Positions 30,219 to 41,534 of a DNA stretch of 64,000 nt are shown here, in pieces. The DNA is taken from contig JAKLMB010000021.1 in NCBI GenBank assembly GCA_022813625.1, positions 1 through 64,000 of the forward strand. Reading direction: 5' to 3'. Below the pieces are notes generated by a model. That model was given only the letters and a program-made list of their open reading frames with translations. It searched no databases and was not told where the DNA came from. A program made the position numbers and the translations under genes. The DNA is from Aaosphaeria pasadenensis. Lineage: Eukaryota; Ascomycota; Dothideomycetes; Pleosporales. Positions within the stretch are counted from its first letter, which is position 1; each line of letters begins with the position of its first letter.

Positions 30219-31289
30219 TTAGACTTGATTCTCCGTGACACCGGGTTCCGCTGGCATAATACGTGGAGACCATCCCTGAAGGGCATCTGCCGGGTATGTC
30301 GTTGGGTCCCACTGCTTCACCCGGACAAACCTTGAAGATGTCAGAGCATATCTTGGCTTTCTCTTGTACTTAGACATATAGTCTTCCATCATTGCGTCAT
30401 ATGGCTCATCAAGTTGAAATACAATTGCATGCCTTCTTGGAGATACTTCCAGGTACAAGTACCGGGTCAGGTTATCAATCAGCCATTTCGCATTGGAAGC
30501 CAGTCCCGGTTTCGAATTGGCGTATTGGACCTTATGAGACCACATTGCTTGGAGGAAAGTAGGTATACTAGGAATAAATACCTGCTCGCTGCTCCCCAAG
30601 GGCTTACCATGGGGAACGGTTGGGAATATGCAATCAGTAGGTTTCGGGCGTATAGCGGGCCCAAACCACCACCCATCCTTACGGGTTATCGCGGGGTGAT
30701 ATTCTTCTTCAATTAGATACGCCTGCCACGCATACACATCTGGTACTTCAATTAATGAGCAGCCGTCTATGTTGATCTGATAAGACTCATCCGACCAAAG
30801 CCGTATATGAGAGATCTGCTCCGCGTCGCAATGAGTACGCTCGAGAACCATGTCAGCATCGAGCAATTGCTCGACTTCGGGATTTTTAGGAGTGAATTGC
30901 TCGAGTTCAGGATTCACAGAAAACCTTTGTAGTTCCTGAGCGGCGTTGAAATGTCTCCAGGGGCCGGTGCGTACTATATCAGAGACGACAGAATGTAGTT
31001 GACCATTACGAAGAAGTATGTCGATCATGTTTCCACCAGTGAAGCCTGGGGCTCCCATCCAACGATGAGCGACTGTTCCGACCAGGATTAAGGGGTGGTC
31101 GTGTGCTCGAAGGGCTGGGCATATTTGGTCCAGTATGCCACAGCAGCCCATTTCCCGTGGAACAAAATGCAGAGGCGGTTGCGATGGGGATTGAAGAAAA
31201 TGATCTTTGTTCTTCCCTCCACAACAGGCGGCTACCTCGGCGAGGTATTCGGGCTGCTCCACGATTTCTTTCAAAGTCGTCAACAACAT
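30219..31289 (-). CDS. Fungal protein of unknown function, possibly nucleotidyltransferase-like
   Basis: Single frame of 356 aa from ATG 31289 (MLLTTLKEIVEQPEY) to TGA at 30219. No signal peptide or membrane helix. The segment ALRAHDHPLILVGTVAHRWM followed by GGNMIDILLRNGQL is reminiscent of the sensing/catalytic core of fungal proteins with a nucleotidyltransferase-like fold that recur as lineage-specific expansions, but I see no clear catalytic Asp pair. The C-terminal half is aromatic-rich (DGWWFGPAIRPKPTDCIFP) and has SSRFVRVKQWDP near the end. Function unknown. A perfect hairpin lies 61 bp upstream of the start codon. Confidence 0.65.
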   Translation of the reverse strand: MLLTTLKEIVEQPEYLAEVAACCGGKNKDHFLQSPSQPPLHFVPREMGCCGILDQICPALRAHDHPLILVGTVAHRWMGAPGFTGGNMIDILLRNGQLHSVVSDIVRTGPWRHFNAAQELQRFSVNPELEQFTPKNPEVEQLLDADMVLERTHCDAEQISHIRLWSDESYQINIDGCSLIEVPDVYAWQAYLIEEEYHPAITRKDGWWFGPAIRPKPTDCIFPTVPHGKPLGSSEQVFIPSIPTFLQAMWSHKVQYANSKPGLASNAKWLIDNLTRYLYLEVSPRRHAIVFQLDEPYDAMMEDYMSKYKRKPRYALTSSRFVRVKQWDPTTYPADALQGWSPRIMPAEPGVTENQV

Positions 31290-31349
31290 GATTGGTTAGG
31301 CAGATCGATTTTTCGATAGGTGATGGCAAAAGTCGCGATAGATTGTGGG

Positions 31350-31392
31350 AATGTAGGAGGCTCTGCGCAATAATCGCAGAGCCTCCTACATT
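31350..31392. promoter_or_regulatory. Perfect 18-bp stem, 7-nt loop hairpin upstream of the 30219-31289 gene
   Basis: AATGTAGGAGGCTCTGCG (31350-31367), loop CAATAAT, then the exact reverse complement (31375-31392). It sits 61-103 bp upstream of the start codon of the minus-strand gene, so it lies in its promoter or 5' UTR. Possible roles are a structured leader, a palindromic factor-binding site or a footprint of a foldback element. Confidence 0.85.
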
Positions 31393-32150
31393 ACGCTAAG
31401 CTGAATAGGGTAGCTAGTGAGCAACCTGATAATTGGCATTATTGACCCATGGCACCAAGAATTGAATTTAGGCCGAACTTGTCGAAGTTTGAGTAAATAC
31501 TAGATGTTGGGAAATATCATAACCAGAGATCGAACCGCTGTTGGTCAGTGACTCGATTGTGCCGTACCAAGGGAAATATCGTCTGATGTCTGATGAGAAA
31601 AGTTCCCAACATATTTCACCAATAATCACATTGCCTTAACTGGTTGGTATAGGCTACGCTCAATCTCCTCTTGAGTCATAATATGAACGATTGATGCGGG
31701 AACCTACACATACGGAATATCGACTGAAACAGCTCTACCAGAAAGAATACCAAGCAATTTTTTCGACATGAAGGATAGGTATACACATATCTAGTGTCGT
31801 TGAAACATCCGTCCCTGGAGAGGTGCATCTTGTATAATCGTTCAAATGGTGCGGGCGGCCTGAAGTCCAGCAATTTTCCAAGGAGAATTAAGCTGACAGT
31901 GAGCCAACTGGTGGCAAGATTCAGCTGTCAACAGTAGCGCTGTTGAAAGGTTAAGCTGTGCATTTTGATTACCAGCGTGTCACCTATTTCACTAGATAGA
32001 TTACTCGGATTCTCTTCAAGTCTTACCTCCATTCGAGCTGCTTCATTCATGTATGCCTTGTCCTGTCATTACGTGACAAGTTCAGACGCATCACTAGAAG
32101 CCTTCTCTAGGTATCATTAAACGGGCATCAGACCCGTAGCACTTCGTCAT
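31393..32150. other. Intergenic; nothing recognised
   Basis: About 760 bp between the hairpin and the 3' end of the FPGS gene. Only short frames, no repeat seen. Confidence 0.4.
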
Positions 32151-33878
32151 TCATTCAGTTTCTAAAATCTCGATAGCACCACCAACCAAGTGCAGGCTCC
32201 CCGTTACCAGAACCATAGTCTCTGCGTTTTCAGCACCGTCCAAATTCGAAAGACGCGCAACCGACCGCGCCGTTTCTAAGGCTTCCTCGATCGTCTTGAG
32301 CACGCATACTTCTGCGGAAGGGTCGATCTCGGACCATGTTTTCGCAAGAGCGTTCTGCACTGCGAGGCTATCAACCTCATGTTGGTCGGTATTGATCGAG
32401 ACGAGATCAGGTTTGAAGCCAGCATTGGATGTCTGGTTCGTTGTAAAGATGACATGTGTGAATGGTGATACCGACGAATCCGAAGTAATAACAGCTTGTA
32501 AGGCAATATACAAAGCTCTGGCTAGGGCGCTGGCATCACGTGTCTGTTGGTTGAAGATCAGAATGCGTGGAACGTTTGCACCTGCATTTTGAGTTGCTTT
32601 AATTTGTTCAGCAAACCATCGACCAGTGACTTCAATACTCTCTAGCGTGTGTGCCCCATCAATATGCCATATTACGTTTTTCTCACGACGAATATCGCAG
32701 CGGCCTGCCCACCGCACTTGTTCAAGCCCCTGAACAAACTTCGATGGGAGGGGAATGTGCTCGGTAGTTGTGGGGTCTGGAATATCATCATGCCCAAGCA
32801 AGCGGAGGTGAACAGCTGCGGCTGCAATTGCCACTGACGCGTTGATCTTCTGAAATTCCGCTTGGAGGCCCAATCTGATCTCGTTGTTGGCAAGCGCAGG
32901 GTGCATGTGCACCACATGCAGGCTCTCACCCTTTTCGGCTGCTCGATCTCGAAGTACAGCAAGTGCCTCCTCTCTTTGTGGCACTGAGAGGGCTACACTA
33001 CCATTCTTGAATATACCGGCCTTGTGCCACGCAATTTCTGGAAGCGTAGAGCCAAGCATTGCAACATGATCGATGCCTAGACTCGTCACAGCCGTGACGG
33101 TCGGTTTGGAGAGGATATTTGTACTGTCATATTCTCCGCCTATACCACATTCAATAACCGCTGTATCAACGCCTTCTTCCAAGTAGGCATGGAGCGCCAT
33201 GAGGGTCAGATAGCGGAAATACACTGGCTTCGTAGGCACATCGGGGTGTGCCGGCGCCTCTTTCGCTGCAGCTTCCAAACGATCCCAGATCTCGAAAAAA
33301 TATTTTGCAAATTTCTCCTCGGATATGGGCTCGTTGTTGATCTGAATTCTTTCACGGACGAAACGAAGATGTGGCGAAGTGTATAATCCGACCTTTGAAG
33401 GGCGCCGGGGGGTAGTATTGGTGGTCGGAGATGAGTACTGCGCAAGGATGGAGGAAATGATAGCGCTCGTAGAGCCTTTGCCCTTGGTGCCGGCGATATG
33501 TATAGGGTTCAAGCGATCGAAGTCAGAAGGCTACGAGATTGGTAAGGATAAATATAAAGGATTAAAGAGAACAAGAGGAGAATATACACACCTTGTATCC
33601 AATCTTTTTGAGCCACTCAAGCATTTCGGGTATAGCAAGCTTGTTCATCCCTTTCCCCGACTTCCTTATCGCATCGACGACAGAAAAATTGGACTGAAGG
33701 GTGTTGAGCGCTGCCACAGCAGCCTGTAGATGCGGGGTCAGAAAAAGAGCGTCTTGAGGTTCACATGTGGCATGCGTACGGCATAGTCGCGCTTGTCCAT
33801 GGTGGTGTAGGTATTGCGACGCAATTGATTGATAACAATCTTCGGCCAATGGTTCAGGCTCTTCCTCGCGGCGAACAT
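32151..33878 (-). CDS. Folylpolyglutamate synthase, canonical copy
   Basis: ATP-dependent addition of glutamate to tetrahydrofolates, needed for one-carbon metabolism in cytosol and mitochondria. Three exons give 536 aa: 33780-33878, 33592-33723 and 32151-33530, with introns of 56 and 61 bp. Motifs: DYA-AAVAALNTLQSN, IGYK-PSDFDRLNPIHI, AGTKGKGSTSAI (P-loop), ECGIGGEYDSTN, SLGIDHVAMLG, EIAWHKAGI, HIDGAHTLES, RILIFNQQTRDA and VLVTGSLHLVGG. ATG 33878 gives a basic, acid-free leader (MFAARKSLNHWPKIVINQLRR) typical of mitochondrial import; a second ATG at 33800 (MDKRDYA) would give the cytosolic form. Two-start dual targeting is known for eukaryotic FPGS; here it is inferred. Confidence 0.95.
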
Positions 33879-35493
33879 GGGGGCATAGTGAATTGGTGTC
33901 GCGGTGTCGAGATATGTGATGGCTACCTAGGTATGTGATGATCACGATGGGATGAGAATGAGCGGACCGTCAGTTGCCGATGACGCACTAAATGCACGGG
34001 CCACGATAGTAGCCTTTGCTGTGGGCGTGTTGTGAACCTACCCACCTACCTAAGGTACCTATCCATCCATCTCAGCTCAGTTGTTCTTCACTCCATTGCC
34101 CTTCTACCTTCTAAATACTTTCCATCATGTATGACCCTCCATAGAATTCTCGGAATCAGAGGGAGGGATGTCATTTCTTGTTCAATAATGTATAGTAACA
34201 ACAAGTACGAAATTGAAACAGTGCCTCATAGGATGCCCCTGTGTCTGTGCTATGTCGGCGAATCTTCACAGGAACCGCACATACATTATGCCGCCGCCCC
34301 TGCCATGCTCGTTCTGTCCCTCGCTCGGTGCGAGTCTGTTTGAGGTCTCTGTATGCGACGAATCTCGTACATAACCCATCTTCTGATCCTAACTCCCAAT
34401 TATCGCTAGACGTGTCGCGCCTGAAACCTGAAACTTTTGACAGGCCGGGCACTCCACTTTTGGTTTCCGAAACCCTTTTCCGAAAACCTTTCCGATAATA
34501 TACATAATCATTGGGTTAGGAGTCAAGAGCAGTCCTGTAGATTCTGGCAACATAGTCCAGTCCATTGTATGTGACTCTAGAAACGATCAGAGTGAATAAT
34601 ATATTTATACCCGACCGACATCTCAATATATATCACAATGGCTTCAAAGGTTCTTCAGAGCCAATTTCGACACACCCGAGGTAGTTGTTGTATTTCTGCT
34701 TCCGATCATGGTCATGCTGAGCCAAGTTGTGCCGGGTTGCTCAAAGCCGGAGTACTCCACATGGTAGTTGTAACTTGCCAGTTGATGTTCGAACAAAAGA
34801 TGGGAAAAGCAACAGAGTCACGGTCGGGTGCAATCAACTGTTCAAGTAGCCACGAGACGGTGACAAGGTGGTGGCTGACATGAAGTTGCGTGCGTTGGCA
34901 GTGTGACCAGTTGGGTCGCATCATGGGTTGATCTGCGTTTCACCCGCAACAGCACTACCTTGCAATCCCCATTCACTCGATATTATGTATTGCCCCGAGA
35001 AAGCTTTGTTGCCCATCAACCAATTCAACCCGTTTCCATATGAGCCTGTCCCTCCCGTGCCTTCTTTCACATTGTTTCTCGTTCATTCCAAGTTTACTTC
35101 GGCCATGGCAAGACTGGTCGTCACACGGCATGCCTAAGGATCCGTATTATAGCCCTCACAGTATGGCTGTATCTACAAAGAACTCCGTCACAATCAGACA
35201 AATGTCGCGCGCGCAACACAAAGAGGCCGAAGCTGTGCTTTGTCCTCGAATACCGACGGAATCACTGAAAGATTATCTACAAACAGGTATGAGCACCGCT
35301 GACCAGTTTCTTTGTCGCCTTCATGTTACTTTTCTCGTGGAATGTGTAGCTGATTATAGATATGAACTCTTTTTTAGAACTCCATCATTTATCTTCTTAC
35401 CCGTGCTTCCATCATTGCGCATAGAAGTAGCTTCACCACCTCAACTCTTGCGCAAACTAATTCAAACTTTGTGGACTTTACATCAGACACAAT
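33879..35493. other. Intergenic; no gene recognised
   Basis: 1.6 kb between divergent genes. Frames at 34638-34883 and 35040-35573 have no recognisable content, and the latter overlaps the secreted protein start. A pyrimidine-rich stretch before 35490 may belong to the 5' UTR of the secreted protein gene. Confidence 0.4.
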
Positions 35494-36060
35494 ATGCGTG
35501 TTGCTACGGCCACAATGCTTGCAAATGCATTTTTCTTCGCCATCGGAGAATGCCTCCCATACCTCCCCCGTGAAACAGCTTCCTATTCTTCAAAGCTTTT
35601 GTCCAAACGCGGACTCCCTGGTGCAGTGTACATCTGTACTGATCCCAACTTTCGTGGAGATTGTGGCTGGGTCGCGCCCTCCCAAGAGTGTCGCATCGCT
35701 GGCACTGGTCTCCAAGCCCCAGAATCTATCGGTCCAGACCCCGGCGGATTCTGCGTCCTGTATGCAGATGCAGCGTGTAAAGGCAATCAAATCGCTACGC
35801 TCCGGTTTCCTGGCATAGGAAGTGGCGTCCCAGCTTTTTCCGCCATCCGGTGCCTCAGCATGCAGCAGGAAGCTACGAACACCGCAAATGGGTTATCGAA
35901 TACTGCACCGGCTCTGAAAGGCGTGACTCAGGACGATCCAAGGCTTGCTGGAGGTGTCGGTAGTATGTCAAGGAAGAGGATCAAGGCTCAAATGGAGCGA
36001 ATGGAGCAGGATGGATTCAGCGAGGGTTTGATAGGGCTACGACCAGGAGAATATTACTGA
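35494..36060 (+). CDS. Small secreted Cys-containing protein (beta/gamma-crystallin-like fold suspected)
   Basis: Single frame of 188 aa. Residues 1-19 (MRVATATMLANAFFFAIGE) form a signal peptide. The core, about residues 43-122, contains GAVYICTDPNFRGDCGW, CRIAGTG, PESIGPDPGGFCVLYADAAC and LRFPGIGSGVPAFSAIRC with six Cys. It matches a widespread family of small secreted proteins in plant-associated ascomycetes; the Y-x-C-x-D-x-NF-x-G pattern recalls beta/gamma-crystallin repeats. The C-terminal 60 residues are polar and variable. A KR site near residue 38 (LLSKRGLPG) is a likely Kex2 cleavage point. Role unknown; an extracellular or host-interface role is inference only. Confidence 0.8.
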   Translation: MRVATATMLANAFFFAIGECLPYLPRETASYSSKLLSKRGLPGAVYICTDPNFRGDCGWVAPSQECRIAGTGLQAPESIGPDPGGFCVLYADAACKGNQIATLRFPGIGSGVPAFSAIRCLSMQQEATNTANGLSNTAPALKGVTQDDPRLAGGVGSMSRKRIKAQMERMEQDGFSEGLIGLRPGEYY

Positions 36061-36727
36061 TACTCTCATGCGCATCAAGTAATATTAAATTTTACCTTGT
36101 ACATATCTCAGTTTCACTTCCATTTTCTCGGCCTACACTCCGTAAAATGGTTGCACATTCAGCGATCCAATATTATTCATTCCAATCTTCACCGAGGCTG
36201 TTTGAATTCAACATAGAGTATTGCCCGCAATTCAGCGCCGTTGATCCATCAATGTGAGGATTAAGCTCACTGAATTTCTTAAATTAGTCATCATGCCTAT
36301 TCAAGTTGGGCTGCGCACCATTTGGAGCAATGAAGGGATAGAGTTTGTCACTACCTAGGTAGCTTGGGTCGATAGTCATCTCTATCCTAATTTGAGGTCC
36401 GTCACGCCCGTCAACAATCTACAAAGCACGATAAGGAACTATGTTTTATATCTAGATTACCTATCTACGTCGCAGTAGTGAACAAGATATAGAATTCCCA
36501 TTCCTATCAAGGTCAGGTAGTGTTTGGAAGCGAAAGAACAAACAATGACGAGATATCTCAAATCGCGGTTCAAATCAAGGACAACACCTGCATTTCGACT
36601 TCACGGTATTATACAGCTCCTAGTCTCATAGGTACGTTGTTTTCACAATAGGCAATAGTGCACTTGCATCTCAGCAAATTTTACCTTGCATTTGAGCCAA
36701 TAAGATGATTCGCACTCTCTGTCCTTG

Positions 36728-36970
36728 GCAGAACGCAAGGGAACACAATCACCTTCGGAAGAATGGAAATTTTACGTCCAATGTAGTACACCACAGCAAT
36801 GTTTAAAACAACAAAGAACGCTCATATGGAGATCCGCCTTGCCTAAAAACGCCATCACAGTCCAGTACACCCAATCAGCAGTGCGACTCTACCAGGAATC
36901 GCCCGCTTCGGTTCAAATCGAACTCCAAAATGGCCAGCTATGGAATTACAACAGCGACGATGAAATGTAG
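36728..36970 (+). CDS. Doubtful small coding segment
   Basis: An open frame of about 80 codons ending NSDDEM* at 36970. It lacks a usable ATG but follows an AG (TTGGCAG at about 36731), so it could be a last exon. The residues (ECTPQQCLKQQ-like, KNAITVQYTQSAVRLYQESP) are not recognised. It ends 28 bp before the GT34 gene's stop on the other strand. Low confidence. Confidence 0.25.
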   Translation, partial: AERKGTQSPSEEWKFYVQCSTPQQCLKQQRTLIWRSALPKNAITVQYTQSAVRLYQESPASVQIELQNGQLWNYNSDDEM

Positions 36971-36997
36971 ACGACCTTACTCTCTGATGAGGACAAT

Positions 36998-38171
36998 TTA
37001 GGCTCCCTGTGCTGGCTCCTTCTCGGGTTTCCAAAGCTGGCCACGCCTCGACCAGAACTGTTCAAACCACTCGCCACAATGCTTATTGACCCAGCATCCG
37101 GCAAGGTGAACTAGAAGATCTCCATCACGCCAGCCCATCTTGTCGCCACCCTGGACAAATGCATTGAACTTGCGCTGCGGGAAAATCGCTACATGATCTC
37201 GCACAAGTTGATGCTCCAGCATCAGATGTTTAAGAGCATCTTGCTCCGCGCCAGAATGCTCTAGTCCCATAAGCATGGTATAATCTGTCATCATTTCTAG
37301 GATCCAGCGCGTGAATGCAGATCGGCGGAAGAATACCGAGCCAGTATTGACCGAGGCATGGTCTTGTGTAATGAGAATATCCATATTTTCGACGCGGGGA
37401 TCCTTGGGCGTACGTATATGAGTCGGCTTGTCCTTCAATTGCCCATCAAGAATTGGTGTGTCGCGCATTACGTTCCTTCTTATAGCATCGGGACAAAGAA
37501 TTTGCTCCACGAGATCATATTCTGGGTTCATCAAGATGATATCGGTGTCAATCAGCCACACCCACTCGGCAGCAGGATGAAGGTAGAACGCCTCAGCGAC
37601 AGCAGGAATCTTTGACCACGTCTGAATAGGAATTAGCATTGTCATTTAGTATTCCTGCACAAGCTTACTCTGTGAGCATCTCCAACATCGTACCGGCTAG
37701 TGTTCAACCAGAGGTGAGTGTAGCCATGCTTCTCACAGTAATGTTTGCGGTCATCGATCACGCGCTCCAGGATGTCCTTGATTGCGCTATTGTGTCCCCC
37801 GCCATCGCTAGCTGTGAGAACGACTACGTCTCTATTCCGCGGAACTCTAGCATATCCATCCCATCCCTTTGCAATAGTTGGGACTTTGAAATCCCACTCA
37901 GGTTGGAACTTGAAGAAACCAGTTTGCGGTTCGCCATTTTGTGTGCTGACAACCACTAATGGGACATCCGAAGTATACTCGCGGTAGTATTGCATTGGTA
38001 TATCATGATAGTGATAGAACAAAATGATCCATGTTCCGATAACAACCAAGGTAATGACTATAGGTCTGGCTTAAGGGTCGCAGCTTAGCAAATCAACCAC
38101 AGTCATGTTTGAACACAAAGAACTAATTAGTCCCCCACTCACTTTCGTATGATCATGTGTAGAGAATCCAT
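36998..38171 (-). CDS. GT34 glycosyltransferase (galactosyl/mannosyltransferase, Mnn10/Gma12-like)
   Basis: Golgi type II membrane glycosyltransferase that extends N- or O-glycans or cell-wall mannan using a nucleotide sugar. Three exons give 349 aa: 38143-38171, 37669-38065 and 36998-37621, with introns of 77 and 47 bp. After a short cytoplasmic tail (MDSLHMIIRK) a single hydrophobic anchor PIVITLVVIGTWIILFY follows. The catalytic domain has VVVLTASDGGGHN, YCEKHGYTHLW, the DTD metal-binding motif (WLIDTDIILMN, about residues 167-169), QDHASVNTGSVFFRRS and LVHLAGCWVNKHCGEWFEQFW. Length and order fit GT34. The exact sugar cannot be told from sequence. Confidence 0.93.
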
Positions 38172-39227
38172 GAAAATAACTGAGCACTACAATCTGCTGA
38201 TTGTGCAGTAATGGTTGATTGGCATGTGATGATGGTGAGCAAAAGTCCGGGAGCGAAAAGAGTATGGTGCAAAGTGGACACGATAGAATCACAAACGAAG
38301 TGCCATGAGATGGGATGTCCTGAATCTGGGGACATTCATTTTCCTATATGCAGAGATCAGTTATCCCTTGAATAGAAATCGTACAGCCTATGGCTCAATG
38401 TAGTCCAGTACTCTGGTAGGACAAGTATCCAAACTGACGACGAGACGTTGAATGTTATTCCAGGGAGCGCGTCTCCTTCAACGCGTCTGTCAATTACCTT
38501 CATGACATGAAACAAGTGATGGTGAGTGGCAGTCCTAGAACAATCACATTCTTGCCCCACTCATCCCTTGCATACTTGAATGTGGTGTGGCCCGCCTCCA
38601 TACTCATGTCCAAAACTTTGAAGTCCGGCAAAGGCGCAAATGTTATTGATCAACATGTCGTCGAAAGTGAAGAGACACTGGAGACAATGTGCTGCAGGAA
38701 TCAATTTGCCAATACTATGTATATATTTCTTGCATACCTTGAGGTACAGAGACTTGGGAGGTCGGGCTGGCCACCTGCTAACTTTACGTATCTTCACCTA
38801 AGCGTTTCGATTCTGGAAAGATATGGTAATTGACAACGGGCATACAGCATTGATACTAGTTGATTTTTAGGGTCAGGCCAACGACCAATGGCGCAACGAG
38901 GAGGACATCATCAAATAACCGTGACTCACCATGCTCGTATCCCAATGGGGGTTCTATCTCATGAAGCGTTGAGCTCAACGCCGATTTGATAAATTTCAAA
39001 TCATAGTGCAAGCAACGACTCTTTTTCTTATGTTAAAGGTTCTGCCAAACCGGAACATGAGTCAGGTCGCGACGGATAAAGAATTCCCCCCTACGATTAA
39101 TATGTGTGACAATAGTTGTGATTATGGATGACCGCGGTGTCATTATTGACCAGGGATAGAGGTGTGATATTTATCATGCCTAGTTATTTACTCAAATCTA
39201 ACTACTCCATACCAAATTTCCTTTTTT
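38172..39227. other. Intergenic with a MITE fragment
   Basis: About 1.05 kb upstream of GT34 and downstream of GH51. It contains the MITE-like fragment at 38747-38820 and no supported gene. Confidence 0.4.
38747..38820 (+). mobile_element. MITE copy B (partial)
   Basis: After a TA, CAGAGACTTGGGAGGT leads into GGCTGGCCACCTGCTAACTT and TATCTTCACCTAA, colinear with the left part of copy C (48984 onward). Homology fades after about 75 bp, so this is a truncated or strongly diverged copy. Confidence 0.6.
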
Positions 39228-41394
39228 TTACTCGACATCCGTATCCAGTACTGCGACGCTTAGTTCTGGAAGCTCGAAATGAAAGGCACCATCATCGCTA
39301 GCCGTCAGTTCCACCTTCGTTGTGTTGACAATGTTGACGTTGGCGAAGGGACTGTTGTATGCGTAAGGGTCCCCAGCTGAATTAGTGAGAACTGTGAGAG
39401 AGGCGCGACTGCCAGACTGGGATCCTTCAAAGTGCACCGATACAGGAACATCGCTACCATCCGTTGTGTTATAAACAGCACCTTTCCAAACGAAAGCACC
39501 CTGTCTTGATTCATCCTTTCCAGCTCCCCAATAAAGTGGTCCATATGTAGAATTTGAAGTAGTAGGAAGAGTATGTGAGATTGGATGATGGGCGAAAAGC
39601 GACCAACAATACCAAGTTACTGCGCGTGTTGTTTGTTTAGGATCGGCAGTAAATTGGATGAGTGTAATCGGCCATTGAAATCGATTTTCATTCTTGAGGA
39701 CGGGTGCGTAGAACGTGCCTGGAATACGGTCGGAATTACGCTCGTAACCAATCAAGGATACGGCTTCCCCAACAGCACCGATCCACCAAGGATACTTGTA
39801 AAGTGGTCCATCCCAACGTGGCGGCGTCGCGCCATTCACATGGGTAGCGGCAACCTCACCGATTATATGGCCAATGTCGTTATCGAATCGATCAAACTCC
39901 TGGACAAGCTCGTCTGGTTCGCGATATGGGTGGTAGTCTCCGATGACACCCGGTGTTCGGGTGAAATCAATACCCTCTTTCGTATTCGGACCCGTCGTGG
40001 CACCCTCCGGGGCCGGATCACTCGTTGCACCTGACGCAATAACCTGTATATCCGGGTATTTTGCGTGGATTGCCTCGTAGAAGTTCTGGAGTCGATATTG
40101 TCGGTATGAATCCCAGCCGCCCGGATAACCTGCGAGCCAGTCCTCGTTGCCGATCTCCACATAGTTTAGTTCAAAGGGCTCAGGGTGTCCTAGCTCCGCA
40201 CGCTTGGAGCCCCATGGGGTGTTTGGATCACCTCTGATGAACTCGATCTCATTTAAAGCGTCCTCGATGTATGGCTGGAGATCTTCCTCGGGTGTGACAT
40301 CACCATTGAGAGCCAAACCAGCCCAGACTCCAACAACTAGAGCGAAGAACATGTCAGCAGCATCAAAAGGGCACGATATACAAGCATACCAATTTGTAAG
40401 TCCATATCCTCTGCCCATTCAAGATACTCCATAATTCCTAAACCGTGGGTTTGTTGGTACCCCCAAACTCCTTGAAATCCCGGGCGATCTTTCAATGGAC
40501 CAAGTGTGTCCTTCCAATCCCAATGAGTATCATTGGTCAGTCCCTCAAGCATATTTCCTCCGGGGAAACGAAGGAAGTGCTATAGAGGTTCTTAGTAAAT
40601 GTTCAATGAAATGACTGATACACTCACAGGATTCATTTCAGCAAGTGCTTCTGCAATGTCGACACGAAGTCCATTCTTGCGGTTCTTGTATGTTGGAGGG
40701 AACAAACTGATAAGGTTGAAATCTAGAGTGCCATTGCCAGTTGCAGTTGCGTCAAACGTGATTGCGAATGTATTGTTTGAATTTGGAGCATCTTTTTCGG
40801 GAGTCAGCTCAAACTCATGTTGAACCCACTCATTGGCATTTGTTTGGGCTTGGACTTCAACGGAACCAAACACCTCCGCTGTCAAATTCGACTTGAGGGT
40901 TGCTGTGAATGACCCATTGTATGTGCCTTTCACCCAGAACGATCCAGTATACTTTTGTTGCCTTACGTCAATACCCCAGTAGCCGTCATTCTCGAACCCG
41001 CATTCTCCAGTTTTGTTAGTAGCGGTAACACGCAAAGATGCGGGTAGACTTTTTGAAAGTGGGTCATTTAAGAATTGAACGCTCAATTGGGCGCCGTTGA
41101 ATGGAAACCAGTGTTCCGTGGATACAGGGAACCTTGGACTATACTGGAACGCGCGGTTCTGAATCAGTTCGGCATATATGCCTCCATCACCAGAGTTGTT
41201 GATATCCTAAACCATTAGTTGAGGTAGATCTAAACTATCGCTTAGCGGAAACCTACTTCATGAAGGAAGCCGTATCCGTAAGGGTGTCCAAATTTTCCTG
41301 TCACATTACCACCAGTCGACTGCACTAGAATCTCGATGGCAAATGCAGGTACGACAGAACAGACTGTGACAATGATATGATTCAAAGAGATCAT
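39228..41394 (-). CDS. Secreted alpha-L-arabinofuranosidase, GH51
   Basis: Removes terminal L-arabinofuranose from arabinoxylan and arabinan. Four exons give 671 aa: 41257-41394, 40628-41206, 40390-40579 and 39228-40336. Introns of 48-53 bp restore GFLHE-DINNSGDGG, AEMNP-HFLRFPGG and MDLQI-VVGVWAG. Residues 1-19 are a signal peptide (MISLNHIIVTVCSVVPAFA). An N-terminal CBM-like beta domain (about 70-230) precedes the catalytic barrel: FRFPGGNMLEG, NYVEIGNEDW (acid/base Glu about 368), GDYHPY, and HIIGEVAATH (nucleophile Glu about 464, in the place usually written ILGEYA). A C-terminal beta-sandwich follows. Intact. A duplicated block lies upstream (41535-41800) that may carry regulatory sites. 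Confidence 0.94.
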
Positions 41395-41534
41395 GGTGAT
41401 TGTCAATGAAAATCAAGCCGATGTGGTACATAGGAGATCAGTGTGACCTTTTATACTGATACCTCGCCCCGGCTGAGATACAAATACTACTCTACAAGTG
41501 AAGTATAGTCCCTCGGTTATCATCTTAGGAAATA

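Noticed and set aside
32276..32962. Several 60-98 codon frames on both strands within the canonical FPGS gene
   Set aside because: Shadows of the FPGS coding sequence with no independent support.
34638..34883. 81-codon plus-strand frame from an ATG
   Set aside because: No signal peptide, domain or conserved-looking pattern; length is expected by chance in 1.6 kb.
35040..35573. 177-codon plus-strand frame just before the small secreted protein
   Set aside because: It overlaps the secreted protein's start in another frame, is rich in Ser/Leu/Cys without pattern, and the overlapped frame has a clear signal peptide and known family core.
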